From Clostridia bacterium (GTDB taxonomy: Bacteria > Bacillota > Clostridia > Peptostreptococcales > Anaerovoracaceae), in NCBI GenBank assembly GCA_024403135.1, contig JAKSSK010000008.1:1-47359 (forward strand): 47,359 nucleotides of DNA. The letters run 5' to 3'. The first letter of the stretch is position 1. Each line of letters starts with the position of its first letter. The notes under the pieces are model-generated. The model was not told the DNA's origin. It worked only from the letters and a program-made list of their open reading frames with translations, and did no database searches. A program made the translations under genes and the position numbers. Positions 35,272-42,512 of the stretch are shown here, one piece after another.

Positions 35272-35700
35272 ATGGATATTATTAAGAAATTCAATTTAGA
35301 GCCTCACCCAGAAGGCGGATACTTTAGAGAAGTTTATGATTCTGTAGACGAAGTGGATGGAAGAAAGATGGCTGGATCCATATACTTTCTTCTAGATAAG
35401 GAAGACATATCCCACTTTCACCAGATTGACTGCGAGGAGATTTGGTATTACCATATGGGTGAAGGACTTAAGATATATATGATTGATCCTGATGGAACTT
35501 ATACCATAGAAGAACTTACTAGGGATAATCCTATGGTTGTAATACCTAAAGGAACTAAGTTTGCAGCAGAAAACTTAGATAAGAAATCATATACCTTTGT
35601 ATCCTGCGTAACATGTCCACACTTCATGTACGAGGGATTTAAACTTTTAACAAAAGAAGATATACATAGGGAGGATATTCCTGAATATTTAATGTACTGA
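35272..35700 (+). CDS. DUF985 (cupin_5) family protein
   Basis: A 142-residue single-domain cupin. Family signatures are EPHPEGGYFREVY near the start, SIYFLLDKEDISHFHQIDCEEIWYYHMG (about 37-64, with metal-ligand-type H and E residues) and a late VSCVTCPHFMYEGFKLL. The biochemical role of DUF985 is not established. It begins 2 bases after the fusion gene, so it is co-transcribed and is probably part of the same pathway. A terminator follows. Confidence 0.85.
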   Translation: MDIIKKFNLEPHPEGGYFREVYDSVDEVDGRKMAGSIYFLLDKEDISHFHQIDCEEIWYYHMGEGLKIYMIDPDGTYTIEELTRDNPMVVIPKGTKFAAENLDKKSYTFVSCVTCPHFMYEGFKLLTKEDIHREDIPEYLMY

Positions 35701-35744
35701 CGCCCGAAGGCTTTCTGAGGGGAAAGGCAATAAAATGTTTTTAA

Positions 35745-35774
35745 GCACGTCAGTTTTGGCGTGCATTTTTTTTT
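35745..35774 (+). terminator. terminator after the DUF985 gene
   Basis: 8-bp stem GCACGTCA (35745-35752) / TGGCGTGC (35757-35764), one G-U pair, GTTT loop, then ATTTTTTTTT. It closes the 31.3-35.7 kb operon. Confidence 0.88.
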
Positions 35775-35789
35775 AGAAAGGAGGAGACC

Positions 35790-36041
35790 ATGGAAGAAAG
35801 AGTAGCAGTAATTAGCATAATATTAGAAGATAAGAGAAATGCACCTAAGGTCAACGAGATTTTACACGACTTTAGTGAATATATAATTGCGAGAATGGGC
35901 ATCCCATATGAGAAGAAGGGACTATCCCTAATTTCAATAGCGGTAGATGGCCCAATGGATAAGATCAGCGCCCTTTCAGGAAAGCTGGGAAGCTTAGACG
36001 GCGTCAGTACAAAAGCTGTTTATACGAAAGAGAGAGTTTAA
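35790..36041 (+). CDS. TM1266-family small regulator-like protein
   Basis: An 83-residue protein matching the TM1266 family, called a putative regulator of iron-only hydrogenase systems from its usual neighbourhood. The sequence (RVAVISIILEDKRNAPKVNEILHDFSEY then GLSLISIAVDG and a C-terminal LSGKLGSLDGVSTKAVY) suggests a ferredoxin-like/ACT fold similar to the NikR C-terminal ligand domain. It has a strong AAGGAGG. It lies 2 bases before the substrate-binding lipoprotein gene, with no hydrogenase genes in the window. Confidence 0.82.
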   Translation: MEERVAVISIILEDKRNAPKVNEILHDFSEYIIARMGIPYEKKGLSLISIAVDGPMDKISALSGKLGSLDGVSTKAVYTKERV

Positions 36042-36043
36042 TT

Positions 36044-36883
36044 GTGAAGAAAATATTAGCACTTGTTTTAACATTTGCATTAGTACTAACCGTTACAAGT
36101 TGTGGAAAGAGTGATCTAGCCATAGGTACGCTAAATGGACCTACTGGAATTGGACTAGTCGGCCTGATGGATGATTACGATGTTTCAGTTTACCAAAGCC
36201 CAACAGATGTAGCTGCTAAGCTATTAAACGGAGATCTAGATATTGGCTGCGTTCCAAGTAACCTTGCAGCAGTGCTTTATGCTAAGAGTAATGGCAATCT
36301 AAAATGCCTTGCTACAATAGCACTTGGAAATCTATACATTGTACAAAAGGGAAGTGGCCAAGATGTAATCCTTGCAGCAGGCCAAGGTGGCACTCCAGAG
36401 TACGTGCTAAAGAGACTTTTGCCAGATGCTAAGGTTAAGTGGCTTGCAAATCACTCTGACGTGCTTCAGATGCTGATGAAGGAAGAAAATGCAACAGCAA
36501 TGCTTCCAGAGCCATTTGTTACAGCAGCTAAGGGAGCTCAGGTTACAGAAGACCTTAACAAGCTTTGGAAGAAAGAATTAAATGAAGAACTACCTATGGG
36601 AGTTTTAGTATGTAAGGCTGATCTTTCAAAGAAGGATGCAAAGAAGTTCCTAAAGGATGCTAAAAAATCCGTAGAATTTGTAAATGATGTTGAAAACTCA
36701 GCTAAAACTGTAGTTGAAAAGGGATTCCTTGCAAATGAGGATGTTGCAAAGAAGGCAATACCTGGCTGCAAGATAGTCCTAGATGAAAACAGTGATCTTT
36801 TAAAGACCTTCTTTGAAGAGCTATATAAGTTGGATAAGAAGAGTGTAGGCGGAAAGTTACCAGATGAAGAATTTTACTACTAA
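36044..36883 (+). CDS. ABC transporter substrate-binding lipoprotein (NMT1/SsuA type)
   Basis: A 279-residue exported binding protein. Signal peptide ends LTVTSC (lipidated C20). The mature region resembles the NMT1/THI5-like periplasmic fold, with DVAAKLLNGDLDIGCVPSNLAAVLY typical. Start is GTG, immediately after the stop of the TM1266 gene. Its 3' end overlaps the fused transporter gene by 20 bases, so they form one system. NMT1-type proteins bind sulfonates, thiamine pyrimidines, nitrate or riboflavin; the ligand here is unknown. It is small for the family (usually about 310-330). Confidence 0.87.
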   Translation: MKKILALVLTFALVLTVTSCGKSDLAIGTLNGPTGIGLVGLMDDYDVSVYQSPTDVAAKLLNGDLDIGCVPSNLAAVLYAKSNGNLKCLATIALGNLYIVQKGSGQDVILAAGQGGTPEYVLKRLLPDAKVKWLANHSDVLQMLMKEENATAMLPEPFVTAAKGAQVTEDLNKLWKKELNEELPMGVLVCKADLSKKDAKKFLKDAKKSVEFVNDVENSAKTVVEKGFLANEDVAKKAIPGCKIVLDENSDLLKTFFEELYKLDKKSVGGKLPDEEFYY

Positions 36884-38183
36884 AAAAATAAATATATTGA
36901 CACTTATATTTTGGCTAGCCCTGTGGCAGATACTATCCATGATAATATCTAAGCCACTGCTTTTACCATCAATACCAGAGACTGTTATAGCATTTATTGA
37001 AATGCTAAAGGTAAAAACCTTCTATTTAGATGTATTTGCTACAATTACAAGGTGTATTGCATCAATAGCTATTTCCTTTGTGCTAGGGGTAATTTTCGCC
37101 CTTTTAAGCGCAAGGAAAAGGTGGCTAGAAGTCATACTGAAGGGACCTGTGTCCTTCTTTAAGACGGTACCTGTTATGGCAATTATCATATACTTTATCA
37201 TACTGGTTGAATCTAACTTCGTTGCAGTGCTTGTGGCATTTTTAATGTGCTTTCCTGTGTGCTACCAAAACACCTTGGAAGGCCTAAAAGCTGTTAACAT
37301 AGAATACGTGGAGCTAGGAAAGGTGTACGGCCTTACAAAGATGCAGATGGTGAAGTACATATATCTTCCATCAATTTCAAGCCAGCTTAAGAGCGCTCTT
37401 AGCTTAATTGCAGGACTAAGCTGGAAGGCAGTAATAGCTGCTGAAGTGCTTTCAATTCCAGCTAGATCAATAGGATATGAGATGATGAACGCCAAGTACT
37501 ACCTTAACACTGCAGAGCTTTTCGCATACATACTGGTGGTAATACTGCTTAGCATACTGATGGAAAAGGGCATAAAAGCTATTAGCATCAAGGAATTTGC
37601 CCTTAAACTTGATGAAAGACCAAAGGAAGGTAAGGTTAACATATATCTAGAAGATGTAGATAAGTCTTACGGAGATAGAAAGGTGCTTACGTCATACAAT
37701 TTTTCCCTTATATATAATAAGGTAGAAACTTTAAAGGCTCCTTCAGGATCAGGAAAGACTACAGTGGCTAGGATAATAGCCGGCTTAGAGGATATAGATA
37801 AGGGTAAAATACATTCTGATGGCAAGGTTTTACTATCATATCTATTCCAGGAGGATAGACTGCTACCTTGGATGAATGTTTACGATAACATATATATTGG
37901 AGTTCGAAATAGAGAGAAGATTTTAGATATATTATCTGAACTAGAGCTTTCAGAATACATATATTCCATGCCAGACGAGCTATCTGGAGGTCTAAAACAC
38001 AGGGTTGCCCTTGCTAGAGCCTTAGCTTCTGAAGCTAACGTTCTAATACTGGATGAACCTTTCAGAGGACTTGATGACGAGCTAAAGGGTAGGATTCTAG
38101 ATAGATGCTGGGAAAAATATACCCTAGATAAGGCAGTTTTGTTAATTACTCACGATGAAGGTCTTGCAAATACCCTTGGTTAA
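36864..38183 (+). CDS. ABC transporter with permease and ATPase fused in one chain
   Basis: A 439-residue protein. Residues about 1-235 form a permease of the SsuC/TauC type with about six membrane segments and the EAA-like loop ELGKVYGLTKMQMVKYIYLPSI (near 150-171). Residues about 255-439 form the ATPase: Walker A APSGSGKT, Q-loop LFQEDRLLPW, signature LSGGLKHRVALARAL, Walker B VLILDEPF, and switch histidine in LITHDEG. SsuB/SsuC-type importers normally have these as separate genes. No stop or frameshift separates them. The order permease-then-ATPase in a single chain is unusual for importers; two copies would make a functional homodimer. Confidence 0.88.
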   Translation: MKNFTTKKINILTLIFWLALWQILSMIISKPLLLPSIPETVIAFIEMLKVKTFYLDVFATITRCIASIAISFVLGVIFALLSARKRWLEVILKGPVSFFKTVPVMAIIIYFIILVESNFVAVLVAFLMCFPVCYQNTLEGLKAVNIEYVELGKVYGLTKMQMVKYIYLPSISSQLKSALSLIAGLSWKAVIAAEVLSIPARSIGYEMMNAKYYLNTAELFAYILVVILLSILMEKGIKAISIKEFALKLDERPKEGKVNIYLEDVDKSYGDRKVLTSYNFSLIYNKVETLKAPSGSGKTTVARIIAGLEDIDKGKIHSDGKVLLSYLFQEDRLLPWMNVYDNIYIGVRNREKILDILSELELSEYIYSMPDELSGGLKHRVALARALASEANVLILDEPFRGLDDELKGRILDRCWEKYTLDKAVLLITHDEGLANTLG

Positions 38184-38213
38184 TGTAATAATGGAGGATG
38201 AGGAGATTAAATT

Positions 38214-38744
38214 ATGGAATCAAGAAACCTAATTATTAGAGAAACTACATTTGACGACTGTAAATACTTTGCCAACTGGGAAGTGAACCCTGATGTAACA
38301 GAGTTCTTCACCATGGACGACGACAGAAACTATGAGGAAATAGTTACTGAGTTCATAAAGGATAGCCAGGACGAGACTAAGCTATGCTTCACAATAACTC
38401 TTAAGCCAGACATGGAACCTATAGGCAGGGTTGTAATATCCGGTATCAATTCTCACTACGATTCTCTAGATATTACTAGAATATATATCGCAGATCCTGA
38501 TAACAGAAATAAGGGATATGGAGAAGAAGCTCTAAGAATGGTACTTGAATATGCATTCATCCAGCTTCACATGGAAAGGGTAACCTTAGACCACTTTACA
38601 GGCAACAAGCCTGCAGCAAATCTTTACGAGAAGATAGGCTTTAAGTACGAAGGGGTTATGCGAAACGCAGGTAAGAAAAACGGCAAGTACGTAGACCTGC
38701 ATCTCATGAGCATGTTAAGATCAGAATATTGGTCCGCAAAATAG
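38214..38744 (+). CDS. GNAT-family N-acetyltransferase (RimJ/RimL type)
   Basis: A 176-residue acetyltransferase using acetyl-CoA. It starts LIIRETTFDDCKYFANWEVNPDV as RimJ/RimL-like members do, has the acetyl-CoA loop in PDNRNKGYGEEALRMVLEYAF (about 100-120; the Q/R-x-x-G-x-G/A motif as NRNKGYG) and the NKPAANLYEKIGFKYEG motif. Targets could be a protein N-terminus, an aminoglycoside or a small amine. A GAGGAG precedes the ATG. Its stop lies inside the following terminator. Confidence 0.88.
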   Translation: MESRNLIIRETTFDDCKYFANWEVNPDVTEFFTMDDDRNYEEIVTEFIKDSQDETKLCFTITLKPDMEPIGRVVISGINSHYDSLDITRIYIADPDNRNKGYGEEALRMVLEYAFIQLHMERVTLDHFTGNKPAANLYEKIGFKYEGVMRNAGKKNGKYVDLHLMSMLRSEYWSAK

Positions 38745-38757
38745 CGGACCTTTTTTT
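38731..38757 (+). terminator. terminator after the GNAT gene
   Basis: Perfect 7-bp stem GGTCCGC (38731-38737) / GCGGACC (38744-38750), 6-base loop with the TAG stop, then seven T's. Confidence 0.92.
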
Positions 38758-38780
38758 ATTGAAAAAATGAAAAAATCCAG

Positions 38781-38810
38781 TTGACATTCAAAACCGAGCA
38801 GTTGTATACT
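38781..38810 (+). promoter_or_regulatory. promoter of nrdD-nrdG
   Basis: TTGACA (38781-38786), 18-base spacer, TATACT (38805-38810). The transcript would begin near 38817. Confidence 0.82.
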
Positions 38811-38833
38811 GAATGTACATCTCACCGATTTAA

Positions 38834-38849
38834 CCACAAGATATTGTGT
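38834..38849 (+). promoter_or_regulatory. NrdR box upstream of nrdD
   Basis: CCACAAGATATTGTGT matches 14 of 16 positions of the NrdR consensus ACAC(A/T)ATATAT(A/T)GTGT. It lies about 17-32 bases after the predicted transcript start, in a roadblock position for the nucleotide-sensing repressor NrdR. Such boxes usually come in pairs about 31 bases apart; no good second box was found at that distance upstream. Confidence 0.78.
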
Positions 38850-38883
38850 TGGTATAGATAGAAACTAAGAAAGGCAAATGATC

Positions 38884-41229
38884 ATGAACGGAATTAAACA
38901 GATTATCAAGAGAGACGGTAGAACAGTAGATTTCAACATTTCGAAGATCGCTGACGCCATCTACAAAGCTGCCCAAGTCCTAGGCGGCAACGACATGGAA
39001 ATGGCAAACTACCTTGCTAAGCAGGTAGAAAGATATTTAGTTGAACAATGCCATACAGAGACTCCAACAGTAGAACAAATTCAGGACGCTGTTGAAAAGA
39101 TCTTAATTGAAAATGGACACGCAAGAACAGCTAAGGAATTCATCCTTTACCGTGCAGAACGTACTAGAGTAAGAGATATGAATTCAAAGCTGATGAAAAT
39201 CTATGAAGATTTAACATTCAAGGATGCTAAGGACAACGATGTTAAGAGAGAAAACGCTAACATCGACGGCAATACTGCAATGGGAACTATGCTTAAGTAT
39301 GGTTCAGAAGGTGCAAAGGAATTCTACAAGATGTACGTTATCGACCCTAAGTATGCTAAGGCACACGAAGAGGGCGACATCCACATCCACGATATGGACT
39401 TCTATACTCTTACTATGACTTGCTGCCAGATCGACCTTCTTGACGTATTAAGAGGCGGATTCTCAACTGGTCACGGACATTTAAGAGAACCTAACGATAT
39501 TGAAAGCTACGCAGCTTTAGCTTGTATTGCTATTCAATCAGACCAAAACGACCAACACGGTGGTCAATCAATTCCAAACTTCGATTACGGCATGGCTCCA
39601 GGCGTTGCAAAGTCATACAGAAGACTTTACTACAAGAACATGGGTAATCTAATAGATTTCGTTTATGATACAGAAGATGGTCAGGACAAGGCAAAGGCTA
39701 TCTTTGAAGATATATTCAATGAAACTGGTCTATACCCTAGAATGGGCGACGACTCAGATTACAAGAAGTTAGAACTTGAAAAACTTAAGGAATTCATTAA
39801 GGAAGAGGATGCTTTAAAGTTCCAAGCACAGACTACAAAGCTTGCAGATAAGGAAATCAGAAGAAAGACTTTCCAGGCAATGGAAGCTTTAATTCACAAC
39901 CTTAACACAATGCACTCAAGAGCAGGTGCACAGGTTCCATTCTCATCAATCAACTACGGTACAGATACTTCTGAAGAAGGTAGACTTGTTATGGAAATGG
40001 TTATGAAGGCTACTGAAGCAGGTCTTGGAAACGGCGAAACTCCAATATTCCCAATTCAGATCTTCAAGGTTAAGGAAGGCATAAGCTACAATCCTGAAGA
40101 TCCTAACTACGACCTATTTAAGCTTGCTTGCAAGACTAGTGCAAAGAGATTATTCCCTAACTTCTCATTCCTAGATGCACCTTACAACGCTCAATACTAT
40201 AAAGAGGGCGACTACAGAACAGAATGTGCATACATGGGCTGCAGAACTAGAGTAATCGGTAACGTTCACGATCCTTCAAGAGAAATCGTAACAGGTAGAG
40301 GTAACCTAAGCTTTACATCAGTTAACCTTCCTAGACTTGCTATTAAGTCAGGCGGAAACATCGATGTATTCTACGAGTTACTAGACCATGAAATAGATAT
40401 TGTTATCGGTCAACTTACTGAAAGATTCAAGATTCAAAGCCAAAAGCTTGTAAAGAACTTCCCATTCCTAATGGGTCAAGGAATCTGGATCGATTCAAAG
40501 AAGCTTGGACCTAACGACAAGATTGAAGAAGTTATCAAGCACGGTACTTTAACTATGGGATTCATTGGACTTGCTGAATGTCTAAAGGCATTAACTGGTA
40601 AGCACCACGGCGAAAGCGACGAATCACAAAAGCTTGGCCTTGAAATCATCGGCTACATGAGAAAGAGAATGGATGAACAGGCTAAGAAGACTAAGCTTAA
40701 CTTCTCACTAATCGCTACTCCTGCAGAAGGATTATCCGGTAGATTCGTTAAGATCGACAAGAAAAAATACGGAATCATCCCTGGAGTAACAGATAGAGAT
40801 TACTATACAAACAGCTTCCACGTTCCTGTATACTACGAAATCAACGCTTTCGAAAAGATCAGAAGAGAAGCTCCTTACCACGCACTTACTAACGGTGGTC
40901 ACATCTCATACATCGAACTTGATGGAGATCCATTAAAGAACTTAGATGCTTTTGAAGCTGTAGTAAGATGCATGAAGGAAGAGGGTATTGGCTATGGTTC
41001 AATCAACCACCCTGTAGATAGAGACCCTTGCTGCGGATTTACTGGTATTATCGACAACGAATGTCCTATGTGCCACAGACACGAAGACGACGGCGACCAA
41101 GGATTTGAAAGAATCAGAAGAATCACAGGTTACCTGGTAGGAACTATGGATAAGTGGAACGACGGTAAGACTGCAGAAGAAAAGGATAGAGTAAAACACG
41201 CTATCGACACTAATTTAGAACAACTATAG
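38884..41229 (+). CDS. nrdD: anaerobic ribonucleoside-triphosphate reductase
   Basis: Makes dNTPs from rNTPs without oxygen using a glycyl radical (class III). The 781-residue chain has an N-terminal ATP-cone (about 1-95, IKRDGRTVDFNISKIADAI), the catalytic barrel with its cysteine thiyl region, a C-terminal zinc site built from CC...CPMCH, and the glycyl radical glycine G749 in RITGYLVGT. The ATG at 38884 has AGAAAGG at a normal 9-base spacing; an ATG at 38878 is only 3 bases away and is less likely. nrdG follows after 9 bases. Codon use looks like a well-expressed gene. Confidence 0.97.
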   Translation: MNGIKQIIKRDGRTVDFNISKIADAIYKAAQVLGGNDMEMANYLAKQVERYLVEQCHTETPTVEQIQDAVEKILIENGHARTAKEFILYRAERTRVRDMNSKLMKIYEDLTFKDAKDNDVKRENANIDGNTAMGTMLKYGSEGAKEFYKMYVIDPKYAKAHEEGDIHIHDMDFYTLTMTCCQIDLLDVLRGGFSTGHGHLREPNDIESYAALACIAIQSDQNDQHGGQSIPNFDYGMAPGVAKSYRRLYYKNMGNLIDFVYDTEDGQDKAKAIFEDIFNETGLYPRMGDDSDYKKLELEKLKEFIKEEDALKFQAQTTKLADKEIRRKTFQAMEALIHNLNTMHSRAGAQVPFSSINYGTDTSEEGRLVMEMVMKATEAGLGNGETPIFPIQIFKVKEGISYNPEDPNYDLFKLACKTSAKRLFPNFSFLDAPYNAQYYKEGDYRTECAYMGCRTRVIGNVHDPSREIVTGRGNLSFTSVNLPRLAIKSGGNIDVFYELLDHEIDIVIGQLTERFKIQSQKLVKNFPFLMGQGIWIDSKKLGPNDKIEEVIKHGTLTMGFIGLAECLKALTGKHHGESDESQKLGLEIIGYMRKRMDEQAKKTKLNFSLIATPAEGLSGRFVKIDKKKYGIIPGVTDRDYYTNSFHVPVYYEINAFEKIRREAPYHALTNGGHISYIELDGDPLKNLDAFEAVVRCMKEEGIGYGSINHPVDRDPCCGFTGIIDNECPMCHRHEDDGDQGFERIRRITGYLVGTMDKWNDGKTAEEKDRVKHAIDTNLEQL

Positions 41230-41238
41230 GAGCTAATT

Positions 41239-41742
41239 ATGGACCTAAGACTTGCTGGTATTGTAAGGGAGTCAATAGTAGACGGTCCTGGAATTAGATT
41301 CACAATATTTTGTCAAGGCTGCCCTCACAACTGTGAGGGCTGTCATAATATGCAGACCCATGACTTTAATGGCGGCACTATGACTAGCCAGGAGAAGATA
41401 TTAAATGCAATAGATGAGAATCCACTTCTTCAGGGAGTTACATTCTCAGGCGGTGAACCTTTTTCACAGGCCGATGCACTGGCTGAACTTGCAGTGAAAT
41501 TAAAAGAGAGAAATTTAAACATATATTCATACTCGGGATGGACCTTCGAGCAGCTTATGGAAAAGGCTAAGAAGGAAGAGGGAGTTAGGAAACTTTTAGA
41601 GAACATCGACGTACTAATAGATGGACCGTTCATCCTAAAGGAAAGGGATCTATCACTTCTTTTTAGAGGAAGCAGAAACCAAAGACTTATAGACGTTCCT
41701 CAAAGCCTTGAAAAAGGCCAAGCGGTTGAAAAGATTCTTTAA
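41239..41742 (+). CDS. nrdG: anaerobic ribonucleotide reductase activating protein
   Basis: The radical SAM enzyme that generates the glycyl radical on NrdD. 167 residues. The CX3CX2C cluster is C28, C32 and C35 in CQGCPHNCEGC. It carries the SFSGGEPF region (here TFSGGEPFSQADAL) that binds SAM, and the N-terminal GPGIR. It is in an operon with nrdD, under NrdR control. Confidence 0.97.
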   Translation: MDLRLAGIVRESIVDGPGIRFTIFCQGCPHNCEGCHNMQTHDFNGGTMTSQEKILNAIDENPLLQGVTFSGGEPFSQADALAELAVKLKERNLNIYSYSGWTFEQLMEKAKKEEGVRKLLENIDVLIDGPFILKERDLSLLFRGSRNQRLIDVPQSLEKGQAVEKIL

Positions 41743-41750
41743 AAAAACAC

Positions 41751-41780
41751 TTGCTATTTACTACTCCGCTGTGATATAAT
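41751..41780 (+). promoter_or_regulatory. promoter of rpmB
   Basis: TTGCTA (41751-41756), 18-base spacer ending TGA, TATAAT (41775-41780), an extended -10. Starts about 9 bases after the nrdG stop, so rpmB is an independent unit. The leader to rpmB is about 60 bases. Confidence 0.8.
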
Positions 41781-41846
41781 GCCTTATGTTCGGAATAGAA
41801 TAGAAATTATGCTATACGCTTAAAATATATTAAGGAGGTGCGGTAG

Positions 41847-42041
41847 ATGTCAAGAAAATGTGAAATTTGCGGAAAAGGTCAAGTTTCAGGAAACAGTGTT
41901 TCTCACTCAATGAGACATTCAAGAAGAAAATGGGACGCTAACATTCAAACAGTTAGAGTACAAGAAGAAAATGGTACTGTAAGAAGAGCTAACGTTTGCA
42001 CTAGATGCATGAGATCAGGCAAAGTAAACCGTGCCGTTTAA
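41847..42041 (+). CDS. rpmB: 50S ribosomal protein L28
   Basis: A 64-residue ribosomal protein with the CEICGKG N-terminal motif and NVCTRCMRSGKV C-terminal motif, so it belongs to the L28 type with two CxxC pairs (zinc-binding form). AAGGAGGTG precedes the ATG. A terminator follows. Confidence 0.98.
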   Translation: MSRKCEICGKGQVSGNSVSHSMRHSRRKWDANIQTVRVQEENGTVRRANVCTRCMRSGKVNRAV

Positions 42042-42056
42042 TTTAATTTGAATTTT

Positions 42057-42081
42057 AAGACCTACATTGTAGGTCTTTTTT
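42057..42081 (+). terminator. terminator after rpmB
   Basis: Perfect 9-bp stem AAGACCTAC (42057-42065) / GTAGGTCTT (42069-42077), ATT loop, then four more T's. The -35 zone of the following promoter falls inside the stem. Confidence 0.88.
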
Positions 42082-42089
42082 CATATTTG

Positions 42090-42098
42090 TGATATTAT
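42090..42098 (+). promoter_or_regulatory. extended -10 for a leaderless Asp23/Gls24 transcript
   Basis: TGA-TATTAT (42090-42098) stands 6 bases before the ATG at 42105 with no Shine-Dalgarno in between. The -35 is weak (TAGGTC). The geometry equals that at ruvC. Confidence 0.55.
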
Positions 42099-42104
42099 AT
42101 ACCT

Positions 42105-42512
42105 ATGGATAAGATATTAGAAAACGAAAGTGGAAAAATTAAAATATCTGAAAACGTTATGGGACAGCTTGCCAAGAGAGCCATAGACACCACTGATGGT
42201 GATGCATGGCTATCCAACGAAAAGGGCAGGCTTATTGACGAGTCCATAACAGTATTCGTTTCAACAACTGTGTACTCTCAGGCTGTTCAATTTGAGGTGA
42301 TTGATGGAATGCTTTTCTTTACCATCAACATTATCTGTACCTTTGGAAAGAGCTTAAATGAGGTGACAAGCGCAATTATTAAGCAGCTGGAAAGGGATAT
42401 ACCTAAGGTCTTTGATGAAAGGCTTGCTCAGATCAAGGTGATCATCAGAGGTATAAAATCAAAAGAGATTGCAAAGAGAGAAATAGTATTTACTGAAGAA
42501 TATGCAAGATAA
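42105..42512 (+). CDS. Asp23/Gls24 family protein (YloU-like)
   Basis: A 135-residue soluble protein of the Asp23/Gls24 family, small envelope-stress-linked proteins in Firmicutes. The family layout is visible: KIKISENVMGQLAKRAIDTTDG at the start, then alternating strands VQFEVIDGMLFFTINIICTFGKSLNEVT and the C-terminal VKVIIRGIKS. Its place after rpmB is the yloU locus order. In B. subtilis yloV (dihydroxyacetone-kinase-like FakA type) follows and then sda genes and recG; here recG follows with an 11-base overlap. Confidence 0.88.
   Translation: MDKILENESGKIKISENVMGQLAKRAIDTTDGDAWLSNEKGRLIDESITVFVSTTVYSQAVQFEVIDGMLFFTINIICTFGKSLNEVTSAIIKQLERDIPKVFDERLAQIKVIIRGIKSKEIAKREIVFTEEYAR

Noticed and set aside
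35701..35789. TPP, preQ1, guanidine or fluoride riboswitch before the transporter operon
   Set aside because: None of the conserved cores of these classes could be matched; only generic hairpins are present.
36864..38183. ABC exporter (drug efflux) because permease and ATPase are fused
   Set aside because: The membrane part has the SsuC-type EAA-like loop and is preceded by a substrate-binding lipoprotein, so it is an importer.
38803..38819. Second NrdR box upstream of the clear one
   Set aside because: At the expected 31-base spacing the sequence matches few consensus positions.
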